This document shows, in pieces, positions 51,637-60,274 of a stretch of DNA of 64,000 nucleotides (positions are counted from its first letter, which is position 1; every line of letters begins with the position of its first letter). The notes below the pieces were generated by a model, which was not told the DNA's origin, did no database searches, and worked only from the letters and a program-made list of their open reading frames with translations. Both the position numbers and the translations under genes were made by a program. This DNA comes from Pseudophaeobacter sp. (lineage in GTDB: Bacteria; Pseudomonadota; Alphaproteobacteria; Rhodobacterales; Rhodobacteraceae): positions 62,001 through 126,000 of the forward strand of contig JALUXC010000023.1 of assembly GCA_027019165.1 (NCBI GenBank), read 5' to 3'.

Positions 51637-52200
51637 ATGTTCATTCAGACCGAATCCACGCCGAACCCTGCGACGCTGAAATTCCTTCCCGGACAGACCG
51701 TTCTGGAAGCAGGCACGGCCGATTTCGCGAGCCCTGAGGCGGCTGAAACCTCTCCCCTGGCTGCGCGCATCTTTGCAGTGAAGGGCGTGAACGGCGTCTT
51801 CTTTGGCAATGACTTCGTGACCGTGACCAAGGCGGATGATGTCGAATGGGACCATATCAAGCCCGCAATCCTGGGCGCGGTGATGGAGCATTACCAATCC
51901 GGTCAGCCCGTCATCAATGCGGGCGGTGAGCAGGCATCGGGCCATGCGGAGCATACCGGAGAGGACGGCGAAGTCGTGAGCCAGATCAAAGATCTGCTGG
52001 ACAGTCGTGTGCGCCCGGCCGTGGCGCAGGATGGCGGCGACATCACCTTCCACGGGTTTGAGCGCGGCGTGGTTTATCTTCATATGCAGGGCGCCTGCGC
52101 GGGCTGTCCTTCCTCGACGCTGACCCTGAAAATGGGTATCGAAAACCTGCTACGTCACTACATCCCCGAGGTGACCGAGGTCCGCCCTGTCGCAGTATAG
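51637..52200 (+). CDS. Nfu-type iron-sulfur carrier protein
   Basis: Protein of 187 residues that holds and delivers Fe-S clusters. The N-terminal Nfu_N domain starts MFIQTESTPNPATLKFLPGQ; the C-terminal NifU-like domain has the cluster-binding CxxC in MQGACAGCPSSTLTLKMGI. ATG 51637 follows ACGGAGGCC. It is close upstream of tsaB (23 bp), an arrangement seen in other Rhodobacterales. A near-consensus promoter precedes it. Confidence 0.94.
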   Translation: MFIQTESTPNPATLKFLPGQTVLEAGTADFASPEAAETSPLAARIFAVKGVNGVFFGNDFVTVTKADDVEWDHIKPAILGAVMEHYQSGQPVINAGGEQASGHAEHTGEDGEVVSQIKDLLDSRVRPAVAQDGGDITFHGFERGVVYLHMQGACAGCPSSTLTLKMGIENLLRHYIPEVTEVRPVAV

Positions 52201-52223
52201 GCAGCGGCAGAAAAGGATACAGT

Positions 52224-52820
52224 ATGACAACCGAACCCTTGGTTCTGGGCTTTGATACATCGGCCGCGCATTGCGCGGCCGCTTTGCTGCGGGGTGACAG
52301 CGTGCTGGCAGAGGCGCTGGAGCCGATGACACGCGGCCAGGCCGAACGCCTGATGCCGCTTCTGGAAGAGGTGCTGAAGGCGGCAGGCGTCACCTGGGCA
52401 GAGCTCGATGCCGTCGGCGTCGGTGTCGGGCCTGGCAATTTCACCGGTATCCGTATCGCCGTCTCGGCGGCGCGCGGGCTGGCGCTGGGGCTCGGGGTTC
52501 CGGCCATCGGCGTCGACGGGTTTGAAGCCCGCACCGCCAAGGGTAGCCTGCCCGCGATCCCCGCCCCCCGCGATCAGGTCTATGCCGCCCTGCCGGGGGA
52601 AGCACCGCGTCTGATGGCCCGCCAAGAGGCCGAAGTCGCCGCGCGCGGTGCCGGGCTGACCTTTGCGCCCGAGGCGTCCCCCGCAGGGATGGCCGCAGCG
52701 ATCGCGCGGATTGCATCGTCGCGGATGGATGCCCCCACAGCTCTCCCTGCACCGCTCTACCTGCGCGCTGCCGATGCAGCCCCCTCACGCGATGTGCCGC
52801 CACAGCTGATCGATGGCTAA
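52224..52820 (+). CDS. tsaB: tRNA threonylcarbamoyladenosine biosynthesis protein TsaB
   Basis: Partner of TsaD in forming t6A37 on ANN-decoding tRNAs; 198 residues, ASKHA fold. Diagnostic stretches: LVLGFDTSAAHCAAALL at the start, EALEPMTRGQAERLMPLLEEVL and AVGVGVGPGNFTGIRIAVSAARGLALGLG. The end overlaps rimI by eight bases, a common tsaB-rimI pairing. Confidence 0.94.
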   Translation: MTTEPLVLGFDTSAAHCAAALLRGDSVLAEALEPMTRGQAERLMPLLEEVLKAAGVTWAELDAVGVGVGPGNFTGIRIAVSAARGLALGLGVPAIGVDGFEARTAKGSLPAIPAPRDQVYAALPGEAPRLMARQEAEVAARGAGLTFAPEASPAGMAAAIARIASSRMDAPTALPAPLYLRAADAAPSRDVPPQLIDG

Positions 52821-53238
52821 CGTGCCCACCCCGAACGAGATGGCCGCGACCCACCAAGCGGCCTTCACCCAGTCGCGCCCCTGGAGCGCAGATGAATTCT
52901 TGTCTCTTCTGGAGAGCCCCCTGACAATTGCAATTGGCGACGCGCGCTGTTTTGCGCTGGTGCGAGTCATTGCTGATGAAGCCGAACTCCTGACCATCGC
53001 GACCCACCCCGCGCATCAGCGTCAGGGCCTGGCGCACCGGGTCATGGACGCATGGCAGCAGGAAGCCAGCGCGCGGGGCGCAATCGAGGCCTTTCTTGAG
53101 GTTGCCGCCGACAACATGCCCGCACAGATCCTCTATGCCGCACATGGATTCGCCGAATGCGGCCGCCGAACCGGATACTACGCCCGAAAAGATGCCCCGG
53201 CAGTGGATGCCATGCTTATGCGGCGCACGTTACGTTAG
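52813..53238 (+). CDS. rimI: Ribosomal-protein-alanine N-acetyltransferase RimI-like GNAT
   Basis: GNAT protein of 141 residues. The acetyl-CoA motif is IATHPAHQRQGLAHRVMDAW and motif B is LEVAADNMPAQILYAAHGFAECGRRTGYY, with the conserved C-terminal tyrosine pair typical of RimI. The tsaB-rimI overlap supports RimI over a generic GNAT. RimI acetylates ribosomal protein S18 in enterobacteria; the target here is assumed. Confidence 0.88.
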   Translation: MANVPTPNEMAATHQAAFTQSRPWSADEFLSLLESPLTIAIGDARCFALVRVIADEAELLTIATHPAHQRQGLAHRVMDAWQQEASARGAIEAFLEVAADNMPAQILYAAHGFAECGRRTGYYARKDAPAVDAMLMRRTLR

Positions 53239-53264
53239 GCCAACTGCCCGGATTTCCACCGATT

Positions 53265-53307
53265 GGTCAAAAAGCGGTTGACCCTATCCTAGGGCTGCAG
53301 GCTAAAT
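53265..53307 (+). promoter_or_regulatory. Promoter and overlapping operator candidate of the BMP transporter operon
   Basis: -35 TTGACC (53278-53283), 18-bp spacer, -10 CTAAAT (53302-53307). The -35 is the right arm of an inverted repeat GGTCAA-N7-TTGACC (53265-53283), so a repressor bound there would block polymerase. No regulator gene is adjacent. Confidence 0.5.
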
Positions 53308-53325
53308 TGCCGCACCTAGACCCTG

Positions 53326-53359
53326 TGCCCGGACAGTGCATTCTCCGGGTGGCCGGGCA
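53326..53359 (+). promoter_or_regulatory. Leader with two mutually exclusive hairpins before the BMP binding-protein gene
   Basis: In the presumed 5' leader, TGCCCGG (53326-53332) can pair with CCGGGCA (53353-53359), while CCCGGA (53328-53333) can instead pair with TCCGGG (53344-53349). The two stems share bases and exclude each other. The ribosome site TTGGGAG follows about 30 bases later. This could be a switching leader or chance complementarity in GC-rich DNA. Confidence 0.3.
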
Positions 53360-53397
53360 TCGGCCTTAACAATTAAAAACAACTTGGGAGTATCCAT

Positions 53398-54393
53398 ATG
53401 AGCCTGATGAAATCCCTGATGGGCGCATCGGCCGCACTGGCACTGACCGCGGGCGCGGCGCTGGCAGAACCGGCGCTGATCTTTGACCTTGGCGGCAAGT
53501 TCGACAAATCCTTCAACGAAGCCGCTTTCAACGGCGCGAAACGCTGGTCCGAAGAAACCGGCAACAGCTTCCGCGAGATCGAACTGCAGTCCGAAGCCCA
53601 GCGCGAGCAGGCCCTGCGCCGCTTTGCCGAGGCAGGCTCGAACCCGATCGTGATGGCGGGCTTTGCCTTTGCCGATGCGCTGGGCCAAGTCGCTGCCGAT
53701 TACCCGGACACCAAATTCACCATCATCGACATGGTGGTCGACCAGCCCAACGTGCGCTCGGTCGTCTTCAACGAGCATGAAGGCTCCTACCTGGTCGGCA
53801 TGATGGCCGCTGAGGCATCGAAATCCGGCACCGTCGGTTTCATTGGCGGCATGGACATTCCGCTGATCCGCAAATTCGCCTGCGGCTATGCCCAGGGCGT
53901 GCTGGCCGCCAACCCCGATGCCAAGGTCATCGCCAATATGACCGGCACCACCCCGGCAGCCTGGAACGATCCGGTGAAAGGCTCCGAGCTGACCAAGGCG
54001 CAGATCAGCCAGGGCGCTGACGTTGTCTATGCCGCAGCGGGCGGCACCGGTGTTGGCGTTCTGCAGACCGCTGCGGATGAGGACATCCTGTCGATCGGTG
54101 TGGACAGCAACCAGAACCACCTGCACCCCGGCAAAGTGCTGACCTCGATGATGAAACGCGTGGACAACGCGGTCTATGAGGCCTTCACTGACGGCCCTGA
54201 CATGGAGACCGGCTTCTCCGTCATGGGTCTGGCCAATGGCGGCGTTGGCTATGCGCTGGACGACAACAACGCGCCGCTGGTCTCGGCTGACATGCAGGCC
54301 ATGGTGGACGAAGCTGCGGCCAAGATCGCCTCGGGTGAGCTGAAAGTGCATGACTACATGTCCGACGACAGCTGCCCGGCTCTGACGTTCTGA
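53398..54393 (+). CDS. BMP-family substrate-binding protein of a nucleoside-type ABC importer
   Basis: Periplasmic binding protein of 331 residues. Signal peptide MSLMKSLMGASAALALTAGA ending AALA before EPALIFDLGGKFDKSFNEAAF, the usual start of mature BMP/PnrA-like proteins. Further family stretches: GSYLVGMMAAEASKSGTVGFIGG and VVYAAAGGTGVGVLQTA. There is no lipobox cysteine, so it is soluble rather than a lipoprotein. The family binds purine nucleosides in spirochaetes and others. A terminator-like hairpin follows it, before the ATPase gene. Confidence 0.92.
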   Translation: MSLMKSLMGASAALALTAGAALAEPALIFDLGGKFDKSFNEAAFNGAKRWSEETGNSFREIELQSEAQREQALRRFAEAGSNPIVMAGFAFADALGQVAADYPDTKFTIIDMVVDQPNVRSVVFNEHEGSYLVGMMAAEASKSGTVGFIGGMDIPLIRKFACGYAQGVLAANPDAKVIANMTGTTPAAWNDPVKGSELTKAQISQGADVVYAAAGGTGVGVLQTAADEDILSIGVDSNQNHLHPGKVLTSMMKRVDNAVYEAFTDGPDMETGFSVMGLANGGVGYALDDNNAPLVSADMQAMVDEAAAKIASGELKVHDYMSDDSCPALTF

Positions 54394-54442
54394 TCAGTCC
54401 GTGCCCCGGCTTGCGCATGGCGCGGGATCGGGGCCAGTTCTG

Positions 54443-54483
54443 CCCGGAGGCTGCCGAGAACGCCGCCTCCGGGTTTGGTTTTT
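54443..54483 (+). terminator. Terminator-like hairpin after the BMP binding-protein gene
   Basis: Arms CCCGGAGGC (54443-54451) and GCCTCCGGG (54465-54473) followed by TTTGGTTTTT. The U-rich tail makes this a good intrinsic terminator; partial read-through would give lower levels of the ATPase and permeases than of the binding protein. Confidence 0.7.
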
Positions 54484-54568
54484 ATGACCCATTGGGCAGT
54501 GCGCGCTGCCTATTCCGTGGACGCTCCGACACGCCTGAGCCGCTCCACGAGACTGTTGAGGAGCCAGA

Positions 54569-56098
54569 ATGACGGCACCAGCGATTGAACTCAAAGGCAT
54601 CTCAAAAGCCTTTGGCCCGGTCCAGGCAAACAAGGACATCTCCATCAGCGTCGCCCCCGGCACGATCCACGGGATCATCGGTGAAAACGGCGCGGGCAAA
54701 TCCACGCTGATGAGCATTCTCTACGGATTTTACAAGGCCGACAGCGGCGAGATCTGGATCAACGGCAAAAAGACCGAGATCCCCGACAGCCAGGCCGCCA
54801 TCGCCGCCGGTATCGGCATGGTGTTCCAGCATTTCAAGCTGGTCGAAAACTTTACCGTGCTGGAAAACATCGTACTGGGCGCCGAGGACAGCGGATTTCT
54901 GATGCCCTCACTGCGCCGCGCCCGCAAGGAATTGAAAGCGCTGGAAGAGGAATACGAGCTGTTCGTGGACCCCGACAAGCGCATCGATGAGATCGGCGTC
55001 GGCATGCAGCAGCGGGTCGAGATCCTGAAGGCGCTCTATCGCAAGGCCGAGATCCTGATCCTGGACGAGCCAACCGGCGTTCTGACCCCGGCCGAGGCCG
55101 ACCAGCTGTTCCGCATTCTGGATCGCCTGCGCGCCGAAGGGAAGACGATCATCCTGATCACCCACAAGCTGCGCGAGATCATGGAAGCCACGGATACGGT
55201 CAGCGTGATGCGGCGCGGCGAGATGACCGCGACGGTGAAGACCTCCGAAACCAACCCCGAGCATCTGGCCGAGCTGATGGTGGGCCGCAAGGTGCTCTTG
55301 CGCGTGGACAAGGTGCCCGCCCAGCCCGGCAAGCCAATCCTTGAGGTCGAGAACCTGCGCGTGGTCGATGAGGCGGGCGTCGAGCGTGTCAAAGGCATCG
55401 ACCTTAACGTGCGCGCCGGAGAGATCCTGGGCATTGCGGGTGTTGCGGGCAACGGCCAGTCGGAACTGCTCGAAGTGCTTGGCGGCATGCGCCCCGGCAC
55501 CGGAACCATTCGCCTCAACGGTACGCCCCTGCCCCTGTCGGGCGCCGGATCGGACGGGCGCGCGCGCCGCGATGCTCATGTGGCCCATGTGCCCGAGGAT
55601 CGCCAGCGCGAAGGTCTGATCATGGATTTCCACGCCTGGGAGAACGTCGCCTTTGGCTATCATCAGGCGCCGGAATACCAGCGCGGGCTGCTGATGGACA
55701 ACGCCGCCCTGCGCGCCGATACCGCCGCCAAGATGGAAAAATTCGATGTACGCCCCCCTGCCCCCTGGCTGGCGGCCAAGAATTTTTCGGGCGGCAACCA
55801 GCAAAAGATCGTCGTCGCCCGTGAAATCGAGCGCAACCCGGATCTGTTGCTGATCGGCCAGCCCACGCGCGGCGTCGACATCGGCGCCATCGAATTCATT
55901 CACAAGCAGATCGTCGATTTGCGCGATCAGGGCAAGGCGATCCTGCTGGTCTCCGTCGAGTTGGAAGAGATCCTGTCGCTCTCGGACCGGGTTGCGGTGA
56001 TGTTTGACGGTATGATCATGGGCGAGCGCGCGGCAGATCAGACAGATGAGAAAGAACTGGGCCTGCTGATGGCCGGTGTCGCGGGGGAGGCCGCGTAA
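54569..56098 (+). CDS. ABC transporter ATP-binding protein, tandem-domain nucleoside/sugar type
   Basis: ATPase of 509 residues with two ABC domains. The first has intact Walker A GENGAGKSTLMSILYG, signature-region IDEIGVGMQQRVEILKAL and Walker B ILILDEPTGVLTP; the second has a degenerate Walker A (AGVAGNGQSELLEVLGG), signature NFSGGNQQKIVVAREI and LIGQPTRGVD. One degenerate domain is normal for the RbsA/NupA-type ATPases that work with BMP proteins. It overlaps nothing but ends one base before the first permease gene. Confidence 0.93.
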   Translation: MTAPAIELKGISKAFGPVQANKDISISVAPGTIHGIIGENGAGKSTLMSILYGFYKADSGEIWINGKKTEIPDSQAAIAAGIGMVFQHFKLVENFTVLENIVLGAEDSGFLMPSLRRARKELKALEEEYELFVDPDKRIDEIGVGMQQRVEILKALYRKAEILILDEPTGVLTPAEADQLFRILDRLRAEGKTIILITHKLREIMEATDTVSVMRRGEMTATVKTSETNPEHLAELMVGRKVLLRVDKVPAQPGKPILEVENLRVVDEAGVERVKGIDLNVRAGEILGIAGVAGNGQSELLEVLGGMRPGTGTIRLNGTPLPLSGAGSDGRARRDAHVAHVPEDRQREGLIMDFHAWENVAFGYHQAPEYQRGLLMDNAALRADTAAKMEKFDVRPPAPWLAAKNFSGGNQQKIVVAREIERNPDLLLIGQPTRGVDIGAIEFIHKQIVDLRDQGKAILLVSVELEEILSLSDRVAVMFDGMIMGERAADQTDEKELGLLMAGVAGEAA

Positions 56099-57193
56099 AT
56101 GGACAAGATGCCGAAATGGGCCGATGTGGTCCTGATCCCGCTGATCAGCCTGGTGCTGGCGGCGATCCTCTCCGCCCTTGTGATCCTGGCGATTGGCGAA
56201 GACCCTGTCGCCGCAGTCAAGATGATGGTCACGGGCGCTTTGGGCTCCACCTATGGTTGGGGCTATACGCTCTATTACGCGACGAATTTCCTCTTTACCG
56301 GCCTTGCCGTGGCGGTCGCCTTTCACGCCCGCATGTTCAACATCGGCGGCGAAGGTCAGGCCATGCTGGGCGGCCTTGGTGTTGCCCTGGTTTGCCTTTA
56401 CATCCCCTGGCCACACTGGACGATTGCGCTGGTGTTCGCTGCCCTCGGCGCGGCCCTGTTCGGAGCCGCCTGGGCCGCCATACCGGCCTATCTGCAGGCC
56501 AAACGCGGCAGCCATATCGTGATCACCACCATCATGTTCAACTTCATCGCAGCGGCGGTGCTGAACTATGTTCTGGTCAATGTACTGAAGCCCGCAGGTG
56601 CCATGGACCCGGCCACGGCGCGCTTTGCCGAGACCGTGCACCTGCCCAGCCTGCATGAGCTGCTGGCGCCCTTTGGCATTGCCTTTTCCAAATCCGCGCC
56701 GGCCAACGTCAGTCTGCTGGTCGCCGTCGCCGCCTGTTTCGCCGTCTGGCTGCTGATCTGGCGCACGCGGCTCGGCTATGAGATTCGCGCCTATGGTCAT
56801 TCCGAGCCGGGCGCGCTTTATGCCGGGATCTCTCCGGTCAAGATCATCATGATCTCGATGCTGATTTCGGGCGGTCTTGCCGGCATGATGGCGATCAACA
56901 ACGTCATGGGCGAGGCCGAGCGTCTGGTGCTGAACTCCACCGAGGGCGCTGGTTTCATCGGTATCGCCGTGGCGCTGATGGGGCGCAACCATCCCTTTGG
57001 CGTGTTCCTCGCTGCGATCCTCTTTGGCTTTCTCTATCAGGGCGGGGCGGAGCTCGCGCTCTGGACCTCGATCCCCCGTGAATTGATCGTGGTGATCCAG
57101 GCGCTGGTGATCCTGTTCACTGGGGCGCTCGACAATATGGTGCGGATGCCGCTTGAAAAGCTCTTCCTTGCGCTGCGAAAGGAGAAGGTCTGA
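56099..57193 (+). CDS. ABC transporter permease, nucleoside type (first)
   Basis: Inner-membrane permease of 364 residues, about nine hydrophobic segments, BPD_transp_2 type. Family features: FLFTGLAVAVAFHARMFNIGGEGQAMLGGLG, AKRGSHIVITTIMFNFIAAAVLNYVLV and GFIGIAVALMGRNHPFGVFLAAILFGFLYQGG (each cited in part). It starts immediately after the ATPase stop and its stop overlaps the next permease start by one base. Confidence 0.92.
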   Translation: MDKMPKWADVVLIPLISLVLAAILSALVILAIGEDPVAAVKMMVTGALGSTYGWGYTLYYATNFLFTGLAVAVAFHARMFNIGGEGQAMLGGLGVALVCLYIPWPHWTIALVFAALGAALFGAAWAAIPAYLQAKRGSHIVITTIMFNFIAAAVLNYVLVNVLKPAGAMDPATARFAETVHLPSLHELLAPFGIAFSKSAPANVSLLVAVAACFAVWLLIWRTRLGYEIRAYGHSEPGALYAGISPVKIIMISMLISGGLAGMMAINNVMGEAERLVLNSTEGAGFIGIAVALMGRNHPFGVFLAAILFGFLYQGGAELALWTSIPRELIVVIQALVILFTGALDNMVRMPLEKLFLALRKEKV

Positions 57194-58200
57194 TGGATGC
57201 TCTGACCATCATTCAGGTGCTGGACAGCACCGTCCGTCTGGCGACTCCGTTGCTGCTGGCCTGTCTGGCAGGCCTCTTTTCCGAGCGCGCGGGCATCTTT
57301 GACATCGGCCTTGAAGGCAAGATGCTGATGGCCGCCTTCCTCTCTGCCGCCGTGGCTGCGGTGACCGGCAATGTCTGGCTGGGGCTGCTCTCGGGCATCG
57401 CCTCCTCGCTGGTGCTGGCGGGCTTGCACGGGGTGGCCTCAATCACCTTTCGGGGAAACCAGCTGATCTCGGGCGTGGCCATCAACTTTCTTGCGGCTGG
57501 CATGACCGTCCTGATCGCGCAGGACTGGTTCCAGCAGGGCGGGCGCACCCCGTCGCTCCTGGCCGAGGGCCGCTTTGGCGGGATCGAGCTGCCCTTTGCC
57601 ATCGGTCCCAGCGATGCTGCAGCAGCAGGCCGCCCCCTGTCCGAGCTCATCGGCGAGGCGGGCATGTTCCAGCAGATCTATTCCGAGCTTCTGTCTGGTC
57701 ACTCGATCCTGGTCTATGCGGCCTTCCTTTGTGTGCCGCTCACCTGGTGGGTGCTGTTCCGCACCCGCTTTGGCCTGCGTCTGCGCGCCGTCGGTGAAAA
57801 CCCCGCGGCGGTAGATACCGCCGGTGTTTCGGTGGTGGGCTTGCGATTTGCGGCCGTGGCGATCTGTGGCCTTTTGTGCGGCATTGCCGGAGCCTATCTG
57901 GCAACCGCCCTGCAGGCCGGTTTTGTCAAGGATATGACCGCAGGTCGCGGCTTTATCGCCCTGGCGGCGCTGATCTTTGCCAAGTGGCGGCCCTGGCACG
58001 CAATGGGCGCCTGCCTCTTGTTCGGCCTTCTGCAGGCGGTGGCGCTACGCTTCCAGAATATCGAGCTGGGCAGCATCACGATCCCGGTTCAGGTCATGGA
58101 TGCCCTGCCCTATATCCTGACCGTGGTGATTCTGGCGGGTTTTGTCGGCAAGGCGATCCCACCGCGCGCTGGCGGCGAGCCTTACGTCAAGGAGCGGTAA
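57193..58200 (+). CDS. ABC transporter permease, nucleoside type (second)
   Basis: Permease of 335 residues, partner of the preceding one. Typical stretches are TPLLLACLAGLFSERAGIFD followed by IGLEGKMLMAAF, the segment RLRAVGENPAAVDTAGVSV, and GAYLATALQAGFVKDMTAGRGFIALAALIF. Together with the ATPase and BMP protein it forms a complete importer, most likely for nucleosides. A strong terminator follows 27 bp after the stop. Confidence 0.92.
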   Translation: MDALTIIQVLDSTVRLATPLLLACLAGLFSERAGIFDIGLEGKMLMAAFLSAAVAAVTGNVWLGLLSGIASSLVLAGLHGVASITFRGNQLISGVAINFLAAGMTVLIAQDWFQQGGRTPSLLAEGRFGGIELPFAIGPSDAAAAGRPLSELIGEAGMFQQIYSELLSGHSILVYAAFLCVPLTWWVLFRTRFGLRLRAVGENPAAVDTAGVSVVGLRFAAVAICGLLCGIAGAYLATALQAGFVKDMTAGRGFIALAALIFAKWRPWHAMGACLLFGLLQAVALRFQNIELGSITIPVQVMDALPYILTVVILAGFVGKAIPPRAGGEPYVKER

Positions 58201-58226
58201 CCAGCCTCTCTTCCTCACGTGATGAC

Positions 58227-58256
58227 ACCGCCCGGCCCCCATACCGGGCGGTTTTT
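58227..58256 (+). terminator. Intrinsic terminator of the BMP transporter operon
   Basis: Perfect nine-base arms ACCGCCCGG (58227-58235) and CCGGGCGGT (58244-58252) with an eight-base loop, followed by TTTTTC. Classical rho-independent form. Confidence 0.85.
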
Positions 58257-58269
58257 CATTGCCGCAACC

Positions 58270-58355
58270 GCGCTGCGCCGCAGGGCGCAGCGCCGGGCCC
58301 AAGGCCGCCAAGGTGGCGCTGGCTCAGCCAGGCCGCCTGCGGGCGCGGGAGCGCC
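58270..58355 (+). repeat. Modular intergenic palindromic repeat, copy D
   Basis: Palindrome 1 with ten-base arms GCGCTGCGCC/GGCGCAGCGC (58270-58293), core CGGGCCCAAGG, palindrome 2 CTGGCT-C-AGCCAG (58318-58330), end module GGGCGCGGGAGCGCC (to 58355). It follows the transporter terminator. The remaining 130 bp before the TauE gene contains no further feature I can name. Confidence 0.65.
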
Positions 58356-58488
58356 TCCGTCGCATTCGGGCTGACCTTCTCATGGTAGTCCGGACCATAG
58401 GTCCAGATCGCCCCGGTTTATCGGTCCTGAATGCTGCAGGGCGGCATCGCCGGTTGATTTTGCTCTGGCAAAGCGTTCTAACTTGATC

Positions 58489-59406
58489 ATGCAGATCTAC
58501 CTCCCCATCGCCGAAGTTTCGGTCAATGCCTTCCTTCTTTTTGGAATCGGGGGAATGGTGGGCATCCTCTCGGGCATGTTCGGTGTGGGCGGCGGTTTTC
58601 TGATGACCCCGCTGTTGTTCTTCATCGGCATTCCCCCGGCCGTTGCCGTGGCCACCGGGGCCAACCAGATCGTTGCCTCTTCGGTCTCGGGCGTGCTGGC
58701 GCATCTGCGACGGCGATCCGTCGACATCAAGATGGGCATGGTTCTGCAAGGAGGCGGTCTGGTCGGGGCCTCGATTGGGGTGGCCATATTCAACTACCTG
58801 AAATCACTTGGACAGGTCGATCTTTTCGTGACGCTCTGCTACGTGATCTTCCTCGGCATTGTCGGCGGCTTGATGTTCATTGAAAGCGTGAACGCCCTGC
58901 GCAAATCAAAGCGCGGCGTGGTTCCCAAACGCAAGCAGCGCGGCTGGGTACACAGCCTGCCGTTCAAGGTCCGTTTTCGCACATCCGGCCTCTATATCTC
59001 CGTCATTCCGCCCATCGCCGTTGGCGTGCTGGTGGGTATTCTGACAGCAGTCATGGGCGTCGGCGGCGGCTTCATCATGGTTCCGGCCATGATCTATATC
59101 CTTGGCATGCCCACAAAGGTGGTTGTGGGTACCTCGCTCTTCCAGATCATCACCGTGACCGCCTTCACCACCATGCTGCACGCAACCACCAACTATACAG
59201 TGGACATCGTGCTGGCCGTCTTCCTGCTGGTGGGCGGCGTTTTCGGCGCCCAGATCGGGACCCGCATCGGCACCTATCTCAAGGCCGAACAGCTGCGTAT
59301 TCTGCTGGCGCTGCTGGTGCTTTCGGTCTGCGGAAAACTGGGCCTCGACCTTCTGCTCACCCCGGACGAATTGTTCTCGATCGCCGCCGCAGGAGAGAGC
59401 AGATGA
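58489..59406 (+). CDS. TauE/SafE family membrane transporter
   Basis: Membrane protein of 305 residues with about eight hydrophobic segments in two repeats, each with a glycine-rich motif: GMFGVGGGFLMTPLLFFIG and AVMGVGGGFIMVPAMIYILG. The family exports sulfite, sulfoacetate or other organosulfur anions. ATG 58489 is used; the frame extends two codons to a TTG. The stop overlaps the next gene by four bases, and the pair TauE plus TIGR02186 is conserved in alphaproteobacteria, implying one functional unit. Confidence 0.88.
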   Translation: MQIYLPIAEVSVNAFLLFGIGGMVGILSGMFGVGGGFLMTPLLFFIGIPPAVAVATGANQIVASSVSGVLAHLRRRSVDIKMGMVLQGGGLVGASIGVAIFNYLKSLGQVDLFVTLCYVIFLGIVGGLMFIESVNALRKSKRGVVPKRKQRGWVHSLPFKVRFRTSGLYISVIPPIAVGVLVGILTAVMGVGGGFIMVPAMIYILGMPTKVVVGTSLFQIITVTAFTTMLHATTNYTVDIVLAVFLLVGGVFGAQIGTRIGTYLKAEQLRILLALLVLSVCGKLGLDLLLTPDELFSIAAAGESR

Positions 59407-60182
59407 TCCGTCTCTTGCCCGTTCTGTTGGTCTGCCTGCTTGCCGCCACCGGCCTGCGCACTGCTCAGGCGCAGGAAGAAGTCGTGCTTGGCCTCAGCCA
59501 GAACCGGGTTGCGATTACCGCAGATTTCGACGGCTCCGAGATCCTGATCTTTGGCGCTGTGAAACGGGAAACTCCAATCCCAAGGGACGAGCCGCTTGAG
59601 GTGATCATCACGGTCTCCGGCCCCTCGTCCCCGGTCATGGTGCGCCGCAAGGAGAAAAAGCTCGGCATCTGGGTCAACGTGGACAGCGTGCTGGTGGATT
59701 CAGCCCCCAGTTTCTATGCCGTCGCCACCAGCGGCCCCTTCGATAGCGTCCTCAGCGATACCGAGGACCTGCGCCACCGTGTTTCCATCGAACGGGCGAT
59801 CCGTTCGGTTGGGGCTGCCATGAACATTCGCGGCGCTCAGGAGTTTGCCGATGCAGTGGTGCGGATCCGAGAAGAAGACGGTCTTTACTCACTGCGCCCC
59901 AGTACCGTTGCCGTGGATGAGCAGACTCTCTTTCGCACCGCCATCGAAATGCCATCGAACCTGACCGAAGGGGCCTATACCACCCGTGTTCTTCTGACGC
60001 GCGGGCGCGAGGTTGTTTCGGCATTTGAGACCGAAATCGATGTGCGCAAGGTGGGGCTTGAACGCTTTCTCTACGCGCTCTCCCGCAAAAAGCCTTTCGT
60101 CTACGGCATCATGTCCCTGGTGATCGCGGTTCTTGCCGGCTGGGGCGCCTCTGCCGCGTTCCAGCTCTTGCGCGACAGGTAG
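59403..60182 (+). CDS. TIGR02186/Alph_Pro_TM family protein
   Basis: Protein of 259 residues with a signal peptide (MIRLLPVLLVCLLAATGLRT, then AQAQEE), a beta-rich periplasmic region (about 25-225; VLGLSQNRVAITADFDGSEI) and one C-terminal membrane anchor (VYGIMSLVIAVLAGWGASAAF). This is the alphaproteobacterial family known only as a conserved partner of TauE/SafE permeases. It may act as a periplasmic accessory of the transporter. Function is not established. Confidence 0.85.
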   Translation: MIRLLPVLLVCLLAATGLRTAQAQEEVVLGLSQNRVAITADFDGSEILIFGAVKRETPIPRDEPLEVIITVSGPSSPVMVRRKEKKLGIWVNVDSVLVDSAPSFYAVATSGPFDSVLSDTEDLRHRVSIERAIRSVGAAMNIRGAQEFADAVVRIREEDGLYSLRPSTVAVDEQTLFRTAIEMPSNLTEGAYTTRVLLTRGREVVSAFETEIDVRKVGLERFLYALSRKKPFVYGIMSLVIAVLAGWGASAAFQLLRDR

Positions 60183-60274
60183 AGCAGGACGGTGCCAAGC
60201 GGCATCGTCGCGGGCGCCGGGAACCTTCTGTCATACCAGCTTTGTCTCCCGCCTTTTCAAAGGAGCGCGAAAAC

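Noticed and set aside
54908-56992. Open frame of nearly 700 codons on the - strand opposite the BMP ATPase and permease
   Set aside because: It is the antisense shadow of two clear ABC transporter genes with the composition of a frame artefact.
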